Assembly: GCA_050084985.1 (NCBI GenBank)
Contig: JBITNC010000001.1
Location: 127,286,001-127,350,000, forward strand
DNA length: 64,000 bases
Direction: 5' to 3'
Source of the DNA: Nageia nagi
Lineage: Eukaryota; Pinophyta
Each line of letters starts with the position of its first letter. Position 1 is the stretch's first letter. The notes beneath the pieces are model-generated. The model made no database searches. It was not told the origin of the DNA and saw only the letters and a list, made by a program, of their open reading frames with translations. Both the position numbers and the translations under genes were made by a program. Of the stretch, positions 1 through 9,997 are shown one piece after another.

Positions 1-1553
1 TGGTCTTAGTCTTTAATTATGATTGAGAATAGAAATTGATTAATCTTAGTAATACTATGAGGGATTAAAGGTAAATCAACTATAGGAATTGTTATTATTA
101 ACCCTAATTCCTTGTAGATGGAATAAAATTTAGTACATTAATACTTAGTAAGTTAAACCCTAACAAGGTAGCCCTAATTTCCTTAGGACATAAAAATATA
201 GTTTTCATTGAGGAAGAAAAATTGTTAAATCTTAGGGATCCTTGAATCTCAATAGGGATCGAGATGGAATCAAATGGGATTAGTTTTAAGTAGTGAGGTA
301 ATTGACAAAAGAAAACCTTGTATTAGTAATGGTGATGTAAATGATTCTTGCTTAGAGATTAAATAAATTCTACAAAGAATCCTAAATTTAAAAAGGAATA
401 TCTAGCATAGGGAACAATAATAACCCTAGAGAAATCTAATGGAATATTTAGGACCTTTATACCCCAATAGGATTACTAAGAGGTCCAAATTTAGGATGCA
501 AGGGATTCGGTCCTAAAAATTATGTTGGGAATCAATCAAAAAATGTTAAGGGATCCTTTGGTAATAAATATGATCAAATGGAAAGAAATGGGATAGTTTG
601 GGATGCTATGGGAAATATTTTTTGATGCTTGGTGAGAAGAGCAATTTAAATGGGATTGTTATGGGACCTAAATAGTAAGATTTCTTGAACAAAGTTAATA
701 TAAGATTTGCACTTAAACTAGTGATATTAATTCCTTACGATGTCATGTGTACAATTTCAAGCTAAAAAGTGCAAAGGATATGGTGAATTTTATATGGATA
801 ATGAAGTTCAATATCTCATTCGAATAAAATAAGGGCACGATCATCAGGAGTAATTGCTCACAAGTGAGGGCAAGAATGCCTGGTGAACATACCCTTGTCC
901 TTACAAAGAAAGGATGAGATCTAAATAAAGTTGATAAGGTATCAATATGTATGACATGTGTGATATAAGTCTATTAATAGTGAACCTTATGAAACAAATA
1001 GATCGATAAACTTTAAAAAAAATTGGTCCTAAATTTAGAGGTTTAGATGGTGAAAGTTGGGTTGCATTACAATGTGGAATCTGAGGACCATTTCATTTTC
1101 ATTTGTCATGTCTACAATGAGATATGAGTTAGATATTCTTTCTTATTCAAAGAAAATCATACACTAAAGTCTTAGATTAATTATATTGAAGACCAACGAT
1201 GCATTTCCCTTTTCATCTAAGAATTATTTAATCTTATAAAAGAACTACTTAGTAATAATTTGTAGAGGATAACAAGATCTTGACTTATTACTTCATGCTT
1301 CCAACCTCTAAAAGCCATGACTAGGAAATGCCAAGGTGATAATAGAGATACAACAAGAACCTCTCATCGTCGACTCCAACATGGACCATCTACGATGACA
1401 TCAAACTCTTATATCACTCACTTCTTTGCACTTTTGAATGTTGAGAGAAATCCTTGATTCATAGATCTTGTTTATCATTTGTTATACAGTTTATTATTTT
1501 TCTTATTTTATTTCCTATGGAGTTGCATTAATTTGTTTGGCCTGGAGTCATTA
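1..1553. other. AT-rich stretch without recognisable gene
   Basis: No open frame of useful length and no known protein motif was recognised on either strand. The first ~700 bases are purine-rich and repeat short GGGATT/GGGATC-like words, which suggests decayed repeat sequence, but no terminal repeats or target duplications were found. Confidence 0.5.
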
Positions 1554-1630
1554 GTACTCTCGTTGCTTTGTATATGTCCTACTTTGGAGTTGCATTAGGT
1601 ACTCTCGTTGCTTTGTATATGTCCTACTTT
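1554..1630. repeat. 45-bp-period tandem duplication
   Basis: A 32-base block starting GTACTCTCGTTGC occurs at 1554-1585 and again, with no difference, at 1599-1630, giving a period of 45 bases. The spacer also partly repeats (GGAGTTGCATTA occurs before and between the units). The two copies are identical while the surroundings are decayed, so the duplication looks recent. Confidence 0.85.
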
Positions 1631-3500
1631 ATAGTTCTATTGATCTTTTTTTGTCACCAATGGACATTATTACAAATTCTAAATTCTCTCTACTTTAATA
1701 GATGAAATCTCTTATAACTTCTAATTAAATATGAATTTTTATGCTTTTTTAATTTTTAATTTTTTTTAAGTGTTCTTTGTCATTCTATTATGTGTTTTGT
1801 TATGTATATTTGAAAATAGATAATGAAAGATCAACAAAATAAACTTTATAATATTGATATATATCTATAAAGTTCAAAACTTTCATTTGATTACATTTAT
1901 AATTTTTCAAGTAAAACATTGATATTAAATTGATTTTTACTCTTAACGTAACCCTTCTATATTTTTCTAATTTTATAGATTTATTACATTTTATTGGATT
2001 TAATTAATTTTATATACATATTACTCATTCCAAACTTATATAAATGTTAATATTATTCTTAATATAATTATATGCAACTTAAAATAAATCTTTTCTTTTT
2101 CAAATATTCATGCTATTTCAAAAAATTGTTAATGATTTTAACAATTATTGATGAATTTTATAGTTAATGTTATTTTTATTTTAAAAATTACTAATGATTT
2201 CAATTTATATCATTAAATCATAAACGTCAAATATAAGAAAGGCTCCCCAAGATGTCGTAAATAGTGAATTAAATGTAGATAAATAAACATAAAATCTTCT
2301 AATCTTGGATTAGGCATTCTCTAAAGAACACAAATTGATTTATTTCGAGCGTAACATTTGGTGGTATTGTAAGATAATATAATTTTCTTTATATTTCAAT
2401 TTTATAAAATTTTAAATGTATTTTTATAATTTTTTTTTTATATTGAGTTTAAAATTTTAAGGTATTCGCTTATTTAATATTTGTATTATTTTATTTAATT
2501 AATTATGTAGTTGATAATGTATTCACATATTCAATGTTTTTATTACTTTACTTTATTTAATATTTGATAATGTATTTGTTTATTTAATATGTTCGCTTAT
2601 TTACTATTTGTATATAAGTTATAAATTATAATTTTGAAATATATTTTTCAAATATAAATTATAAAATTTAAATATAAATTGTAAATTTAAACTATATATC
2701 ATAAATTTAAAATATGATTTTAACTATAAAATATAATCAAAATTTATTTATATAAATTTATAGTTTTATCTAAGTCAACATTCAATGTCTCTTTTTGATC
2801 ATTATAGAAATGCTGATAATTTTTTATTAATTTGTTATTTCAATAATATATATCAACTTTTGTTTGATATCAAACCATTCATTATTGTTTTCCCTTTTCT
2901 TCACTTTCCAACTCATCAGTTCAAGAGGAAAATAATACCAAATTAATTTATCTTGTATAAATATATGTTACAAAAATTTATTTTCAAACAAATTCTTTCC
3001 AACAATATTGCATAACTCTATGTGAGGTTCTTGTTGTTCTAATGTTTCTTTTGACCTTACAGAATTGTTTTTAAAATTTCAAACCTAATTTCTGCATATG
3101 TTGAAACCATTGCATTTCATAAAACTATATTCCAACCATACATCTTATCAAATAGAAAAATAAATTAATTGCAAATTTTGCTTAAGAATATAGATAAAAA
3201 AAATTAATTATAATTATTTTTACAAATCCTTCAAATATAAAAATTATTTATTATATTTCCTTTTGTTTTTACAAATTCTATAACACCAACTTTTATTCCT
3301 AAAACAAACACAAAAAAAACAAAAATCTAATTATTGTATTCAATTATTGTCTACAAGCCAATATCTATCACCTTGTTTGAAGAATACAATGACTAATTTA
3401 ACTATAAATTCCATTGCAAGTATACTTGCAAGCATGATGGTCTTCAACGCTCTTTATAAGTAACACCTATAAAACCAATCAACCAATATTCTTCTACCTA
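1631..3500. other. Very AT-rich non-coding stretch
   Basis: Long A/T runs and simple TTTAATATTTG-like words dominate, especially 1700-2760. No coding signal, LTR boundary or RNA gene was recognised. The 8-mer TCTCTACT at 1687-1694 resembles plant Helitron 5' ends but is too short to support a boundary. Confidence 0.5.
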
Positions 3501-3719
3501 TGTAAGATATCAACTACAACTATCGGATGGTTCGCAGAGTCATCAAGGTTTGCTTCCAAAGCAATACAATATTCTTGTTTCAAAAAATGCTTTGGAAAAA
3601 GGAATTATTATTTGTCTACAAGAATATACTTCCAAAATATTCAATAAGTATACGTACATTCAAAATCTTCTACTCTTTTTCAAAATTCTCATTTATCCAT
3701 ATTTCTCTATTTGTTCATT

Positions 3720-5430
3720 TATACATGTCATTTGATTGCAAAGCTATTGTAATTGCTTATTTGATTATACTTGCAAATAATGTGCCACTTATTGGAGCTC
3801 CAACTCCTCTTCTCCAAGCTATAGTTCTCTTGCATCAAGTAGCTCCCATGCCTATTTGGGATCTTCTCAATCTTCTTATAGCTTTACACAAGAGGACAAC
3901 ATCTACAATGAACAACACAATCTTCATCTATAACACTAAATTTGATTAAAACATTGAATCTAGATATGAGGGAATGATCCATTGAGGTTAGGACAATGGG
4001 AAAATCAATTATTAATGAATACCATAATGCTAATGGAGAAGGAAAACTCTTTGAATTCAACTTCATTGATAAAGATGCATCTAAAATACATATCATTTGC
4101 TTCAATCAACTTGTTGATCAATTCTACAATGTTGTAAATTCAATTAATGTTTACATTATTCGTAATGGTCAAATTAGGTTGGAAAACCTAAGATATAATA
4201 TATCAAAAAAACATACTTGCAAATAATATGCCACTTGTTAGAGCTTCAACTCCTCTTCTCCAAGCTACAAGGTCTCTTGCATTAAGTAGCTCCCACACCT
4301 ATTTAGGATCTTCTCAATCTTCTTACAGATTTACACAAGAGGATAACATCTATAATGAACAACATAATGTTCACTTATAACACTAAATTTGATTAAAACA
4401 TTGAATCCATATATGAGGGAGTGATCCATTGAGGTTAGGAAAATGGGAAAATTAATTATTTATGAATACTATAATGCTAATGTCGAAGGAAAACTCTTCG
4501 AATTTAACTTCATTAATAAAGATGTATCTAAAATACATATCATTTGCTTCAATAAACTTTTTGATCAATTCTACAATGTTGTGAATTAAAATAATGTTTA
4601 CATTATTTGTAATGGTCAAATTAAGTTGGAAAACCTAACATATAATATATCAACAAAACCTCTTGAAATAATTTTACAAAGCTCATCAACAAAAACCCTA
4701 TCCACTTGTGTTGAGAGTATAATACAAATACATAATTACCATATAAAACCCATAGATTCAGTAGCCTCGTTACCAATTCATTCCATAGTGGATATTATCA
4801 GTATACATATATCCATTATTGTTGCATCAATTGTTCATAAAAAAGATGGCACAAAAGTGAAAATATGTACAATAACAATCATGGATACATTTGGTTTAAC
4901 CATTCATGATACATTATGGGACTCTTATTATCTAATCAAAGGAAAGCAAATATCATAAATGCCCCTACACCCAAATCATCCAATTCTTCTTATCAAATAT
5001 GGACGTGTCATTGCATGGTGTGAAAAATCTATAGACATAATATACTCAACCATCATCCTCATGAACCCAAATATTCCAAAAGTCATTGCAATATGAGAAT
5101 GGTACTCAATTGAATGAAAACAAAAAATTATCATAAAAACCACCAATGCCTATTAGTGCCCAAAATGTTCTATAGAACTTTTTGAATGTAATTTTAGTTA
5201 CAAGCTAAAAATGGATTTACAAGATAATATAGGTGCACTTAATAAAATTTCAACTTTTGAAGGATCATCAATAAATCTTTTGGGAGTTAACGCTGAAATA
5301 TTTCAACTCCTACTAATAGAATCAAATGGCATACAATACATTCTACACAACATTGTCAATTAGCAATTTCTTTTTAATTTGTCCATCAAAGTGGATCAAT
5401 ATCATGGAAAGCCAAAAAATAACATTGTTA
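3720..5430 (+). pseudogene. RPA70-like single-strand DNA-binding protein of the Helitron (broken)
   Basis: Large subunit of replication protein A, which coats single-stranded DNA; plant Helitrons commonly carry a copy. A Ser-rich linker is followed by OB fold A at about 3940-4226 (GEGKLFEFNFIDKD, then CFN-x4-DQFYN), OB fold B at 4626-4958 (IVDII, then VHKKDGTKVK and TLWDSYY), and OB fold C at about 5150-5420, starting with half a zinc finger (CPKC) and continuing with a FEGSSINLLG-like stretch. Several stops and frame changes break it, and fold A is partly duplicated out of frame. The zinc finger lacks a clear second cysteine pair. The family call rests on the order and spacing of all three folds. 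Confidence 0.8.
3767..4658 (+). repeat. 446-bp tandem duplication inside the RPA-like gene
   Basis: Sequence starting ATACTTGCAAATAAT at 3767 recurs from 4213 with a period of 446 bases, including the Ser-rich linker and OB fold A. 446 is not a multiple of three, so the duplication shifts the frame; the second copy also has more stops than the first. The copies differ at scattered sites, mostly transitions, so the event is old. Confidence 0.85.
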
Positions 5431-5860
5431 TTACATCTATTAAGGGCATCTAAAATTACTTCTTTTATAAAAATGTATAAGTTACTCGATACAGGGATGC
5501 ATTCAATATCCATTTTGTAAGGATCTCTAAGCACATGAGAAATACATTTTAACTATATCTCAAATCTTTTTCATACATATCAATATTTATTTAAGCATAA
5601 TGTTATGTGTTACAATTTTAAATTTCAATAGATAATATTTATCATAAATATGTTGCATGTCTAAATTTATTGAGAGACATCAATAACATTGTTATTGCAA
5701 CCATTAACATGATTTAAAAGCTCAATTGTATCAAAGAATATTATGAATTTGAAAACCATACAAAGATTTTACTATCAAATTTCCATTCAACTCTTTACGT
5801 TTGCATGTATGTTGCATGTATTTGATTAAATAAAACATGTTAATATGCAACTTCTTCTTT
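5431..5860. other. Spacer between RPA-like and Rep-helicase genes
   Basis: AT-rich sequence with no recognisable coding content separates the two Helitron genes. It probably holds the 3' end of one and the promoter of the other, but no convincing TATA box or polyadenylation signal was singled out. Confidence 0.4.
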
Positions 5861-8800
5861 CATAGATATGGAGACTCCACAAATGCAAGCAAAATGAGCT
5901 TATCGAAGTGAAAAAGACTGTGCATGTTACCATGCAAAGAGAGATCGTGTAAATGCAAGAAGATGTTGTAACCACCAAAAAATCCATGATGTAATATTTA
6001 TACAATCGACCTCTAATTTTTCTAATTCCCCATACTCCCAGCCACACTCAACTCAACTACATTCTGAAATACATCCTCCTCTAATATCCCATTCAAATTA
6101 TTACACAAATAGAAATAACTTCCACTCAAAGTTATATAACCTTACAAATATGTCCACATGTGATATATGCATGGAAAAATATCCATAAATAAAAAAAATA
6201 AAACAAAAATATGGACATATTAATATTTATTACAGATTCAACTCAAAAAAAAATGGTAATTGCTTCTCAAAGTGGAACAATAGGGACCTTGGTGAACAAC
6301 TTGCATGTTTGAAAAGATTAACTCAAGTTGAAAACATATTGATAGTAAGAATTAGTCTAGTACTTCAAGTTACATACAAAAAAGGTGATAAATTAAAATA
6401 CAATGGAAACATAATTTATTTTTATCAAGATATCTCTACAATTGCAACTCACTTACCAAGGCATATAAGTGAGCTAGATATTTTGATAGTGAAGAGGAAA
6501 GATTTCAACAATCAAAAATACAAATTCCATGTTTGCAGAAGCCATATCTATAAAGCATTGCATTTCAAAATAAAATATGACCCTTACTATAAAGCAATAT
6601 AATTAGATGATATTGCATTATCAAACTTACTAGAAAAAATCATAAATATTTTTAATCTTCTATATACCACATCTTTGAATCTAGAGACCACAGATACAAG
6701 ATTCATTGAAACAAGTATTGCAGATGAAGATTTATTACAAAATAATATGCATAACACAACTTATTTTAAATCACATCTCCCACCAGCATATAGGGAACTT
6801 GAGGAATTATGTTCCTTACTACATCTAGAATAAGGATGTCCAACTCCCATTATTGAATGGTCACCCATCTCTTCATCATCCATATATGAATACAACATAG
6901 ATGGATTGTTTGCAGTGGCATTTCCTACTTTATTTTCAATAAGTGCAACATCCTTCACACAACAACACACATTAAAGAGGTCAAGTTACATGAGTATGCT
7001 CTCCACTTGCTCTGATATCATGTAAATAGATTCGTACAACATCCATAATTTCGATACTTCATACTAAATATAATCATGCATCATTGAATTCAATCAATGT
7101 CTTCCATATTTTCCAAAAATTATATAAATGATTATCTCCCTACAATAATTCAATATGTTCAAAAATAATTAAAAGATATATGCCTGATGACAAAATTGAT
7201 AATTACTTGATGAGATTTATCTCAACTATTTGAGGTATAAAATTATTTTACAACCTTCATAGAGCAAAGCTATCATACATGATCATTCAAATTGGTTATC
7301 CTAAACTATTCTTCACATTAAGTCCATTAGATACAAAGTGGCCAGCCTTGCATGTTATCATGCAGCCATTTTCAACACCACCTAATCTTGATGCCTCTTA
7401 CTAATGGATGTTACAAAACACAATTGATAATCCCCATCTTGCAGCAATATACATGCACCATAATTTTAATGTATTTCATGAAGAAGTACTAGAAAAACTT
7501 CTCAATGAAAATGATTACTAGTATAGGTATAACATTACTCATTTGTTTGTATTTTTATTTTAATCCTTCTCTACTAGAACCTAACTATATTTTTTACTAG
7601 GTACGAATGGAAACATAAAGGATCTGCTCGTATCCATGGTTTCCTTTTGCTAAAAGATGCACCTAACATAGCAAAGCTAGAATAGAAAAATCTTCAATTA
7701 GTACAAAATGCAATTAACTACATTGATCTCAATATGTTTCTACTTGGAACCAAAAACCCCCTTTCCAACAAAACCCAATATTTTCTCGATCTAATTTAGA
7801 TAACCCTTATTTTTTTAAGACATAAATTATTATGTTAATTAACCATTTTGTTGATTATAATGAATTATTCAATTATGTTCAATGCTATACAAAATGCTAC
7901 TTGCACACTTGATTATGAAAAAAAGGAACAACTACTAGATACCAATTTAAAACAACATGGAGCCTCCAAGATATCTCAACTCTAGAAATTGATGAGAAAG
8001 GCCAACCTAAATATATCCTAGCTTGCAATAATGGTTTTTTGAACATTTATAATCCATTCATTCTATCTATATGGAGAGCCCATATAGATTATAAACATGT
8101 TTTATCAATCAATACTGTGTTACTATATATTATAAAATATGCAACAAAAATCAAAGAGATATCTGAAACATATCATACAATAATTTCTCGTATTTGTACA
8201 AACTATTCAAACTAGATCGACCATCTATAATTTCTTTATGTAAAAATGCTTGTTAATAACCTAGTTGATCATGATATTTCATCCCAAAAAACTTCTTATG
8301 TTTTACTTGAACTGCCACTATCACAATGTAGTCGAACATTTGTTTCTTTAAATATTAATAAAAAAACCTTCCAATGCCTTTAACTATCATAACAACCCAA
8401 ATTAATAATAACAACCTTCATATCTTCTTACATGGTAAGGCCACCAAATATAGAAATAATGTCACTCGTTGAAGTGGCTAGAAAATGGAAATTCAAATAA
8501 TTTATAAAAATACATAAGTGGAAAAAATGTTCTTCAAATGAAATTATTTGAGTTTCCCCAATATTCATAAGCATCCTTGCAAAAGATGATAGTTATTTTT
8601 AAGAATTTTATCAAACTAAGCTACTTCTATATAGGCCCTTCTATAAGATACAAAATCAGGATGAACTATTGTTAAGTGAACTTATGAAGCAATGGGAGAG
8701 GTTTCAAAATAATTATCATGTATAGCATGCAAAATAAACAATAAAAAAATTCCTATAGAACTTGAAGGAAGCACATCTTCCACAAAAGAAATAGAATTAT

Positions 8801-9484
8801 AGCAGAATAATCAAAAGGAATGGCAAGCTTTATCATCTATACAACCAATGAATCCTTTGCAAATTGATGAAATTGATATGCTTGGGAAAAGTGACATGGA
8901 TATAAATCATAATTAGGCAAATCCTCAATTTACTCAATAACTATAAATGATGGCTTCATCTTTCAAAGATTGAAACTACCACACATTTCAAATGCCACCT
9001 AATCTGATTCTAAATTCTTACAACAAGATGTTTGTTGAATAAAAAAAATATTTGATATAATAATATAACATCTATTTGCTAAGATTTATCAATATCCTCT
9101 TAGAATGATTGTTTAGGGAACTACTTGAATATGTAAGTCATACTTGATAACAAGCATCAAATCAATGCAACAATCTTTAGCTCCAGATGGACAATCTCCT
9201 TTACTTCTCCTTGCACCAATAGGTGTTGCAATATTCAACATAAAAGCTTCAACAATTCATTCAACACTTCGAATATCCATTAAAGCAATTACTCCACTAC
9301 AAGGGTAAAAACTTCTAACATTTCAAGTAAAAATGTATTTCATTCAATACATCATTATTGATGAAATGAGTTTCATTAGTCCAAAGATACTAGAGTGTAT
9401 AGACACCAAATTGTATCAAGCATTCCTTGCAAATAGTAAAATTTTGTTTGGAGGATGATCCATCATCCTCTTCGATGACCTAGC
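5861..9484 (+). pseudogene. Helitron Rep-helicase, N-terminal part (broken)
   Basis: Encodes the Helitron replication initiator and the start of its helicase. A METPQ start with an Arg-rich segment and CDIC half-finger comes first; then 6300-6610 matches the pre-Rep region (LTQVENILIVRIS, LPRHISELDIL). Rep follows: FFTLSPLDTKWP (about 7310), YEWKHKGSARIHGF (about 7600-7640), IWRAHIDYKHV (about 8070) and the two tyrosines of YIIKY (codons 8126, 8138). The HUH motif reads R-I-H instead of H-x-H. The helicase begins with a decayed Walker A (GTT-stop-ICKSYL, 9117-9145), APIGVAIFNI, and Walker B IIDEMS (Asp 9360, Glu 9363), and stops at ILFDDL where copia A inserts. Many stops; a probable intron lies at 7527-7600. 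Confidence 0.85.
7527..7600 (+). other. Candidate 74-bp spliceosomal intron in the Helitron Rep gene
   Basis: The Rep motif D-Y-W-Y-R-Y-E-W is split: D-Y-stop-Y-R ends at 7526 and the reading resumes as Y-E-W-K-H-K-G after 7600. The intervening 74 bases start with GT (GTATAA), end with AG (TTTTTTACTAG) and are T-rich. Removing them joins AG to G to give an Arg codon and restores the motif in frame. A random insertion would not be expected to carry both splice dinucleotides at the exact codon boundary. It is short for a plant intron but near the functional minimum. Confidence 0.65.
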
Positions 9485-9545
9485 TATTGGAATGTATAAT
9501 GGATTATTGTAAAGGTTATGTAATAATCTTCTATATAAATTCACT

Positions 9546-9580
9546 AATACTTAAGGGTATCATTTGATACCTTAAGTATT
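9546..9580. promoter_or_regulatory. Conserved LTR palindrome
   Basis: Arms AATACTTAAGGGTATC and GATACCTTAAGTATT flank ATTT, giving 15 base pairs with one bulged base. It is present in all seven LTRs of this family, even in the C copies where the loop differs. It lies about 160 bases upstream of the TATA box, so it could be a transcription-factor site or a structured element in U3. The function is not known. Confidence 0.6.
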
Positions 9581-9706
9581 TATGTGAATATGATAATGTA
9601 ACTTGTCCTACACTCCATGTCATGAGCATACCCCTTGGGTAAAAGGATGTGCATGTCATGATTTTGTACATTGGATAAAATAGTGATCCAAAGAGGGACT
9701 TTGGCC

Positions 9707-9714
9707 TATAAATA
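9707..9714 (+). promoter_or_regulatory. TATA box of copia A 5' LTR
   Basis: TATAAATA within GGCCTATAAATAGAAGG, in the position expected of the U3/R promoter. It is intact in LTRs of C, D (49218-49225) and E but altered in A's 3' LTR. Confidence 0.75.
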
Positions 9715-9985
9715 GAAGGCTCCTTCTTTGTGATCACACACCAATTTGTGGAGTAAAGCTATGGTATAGGATAGTGTTTAGAAGAAAAGTGTAGGAGGAT
9801 TGTAAGAGTTCATATTTGTTAAGAAGAGAGATCTAGTTAGTGGATGTACTCCGAGTTGGAGGAACCACTTACATCTTATGTTATATTTGTGAGATTGCTT
9901 TGTGAGTTTGTTAGATGTGTATTTTGAGCTTTCATATGATCTTGGGAGATTAGTATTATTCATGTTATAGTTCAATTCTCTCATT

Positions 9986-9997
9986 TCGTATTAGAGC
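9986..9997 (+). promoter_or_regulatory. Primer-binding site of copia A (decayed)
   Basis: TCGTATTAGAGC, two bases away from TGGTATCAGAGC, the complement of the initiator Met-tRNA 3' end used by many plant retrotransposons. It lies two bases after the LTR. The intact form is present in copy E (37566-37577). Confidence 0.75.

Larger units (their letters stand above)
9485..9983 (+). repeat. 5' LTR of copia A
   Basis: 499 bases, starting TATTGGAATG (family TGTTGG, second base decayed) and ending TCTCA. It contains the family palindrome (9546-9580) and a TATA box TATAAATA at 9707-9714. The same LTR recurs at 17472, 25437, 33421, 37063, 48997 and 58033. Confidence 0.93.

Noticed and set aside
1687-1694. 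TCTCTACT as the Helitron 5' end
   Set aside because: An 8-mer in AT/CT-rich sequence is expected by chance, it is 2 kb from the first Helitron gene, and no preceding A is present.
5826-6047. Antisense open frame over the start of Rep-helicase
   Set aside because: Opposite strand reads as Helitron N-terminal sequence; no motif on the antisense side.
7480-7620. Frameshift by insertion in Rep
   Set aside because: The inserted 74 bases have GT and AG at exact codon-restoring positions, so an intron is the simpler reading.
9531-9737. Antisense 68-residue open frame that recurs in LTRs at 17518 and 49042
   Set aside because: It recurs because the LTR recurs, crosses the palindrome and TATA box, and matches no known protein; other LTR copies break it.
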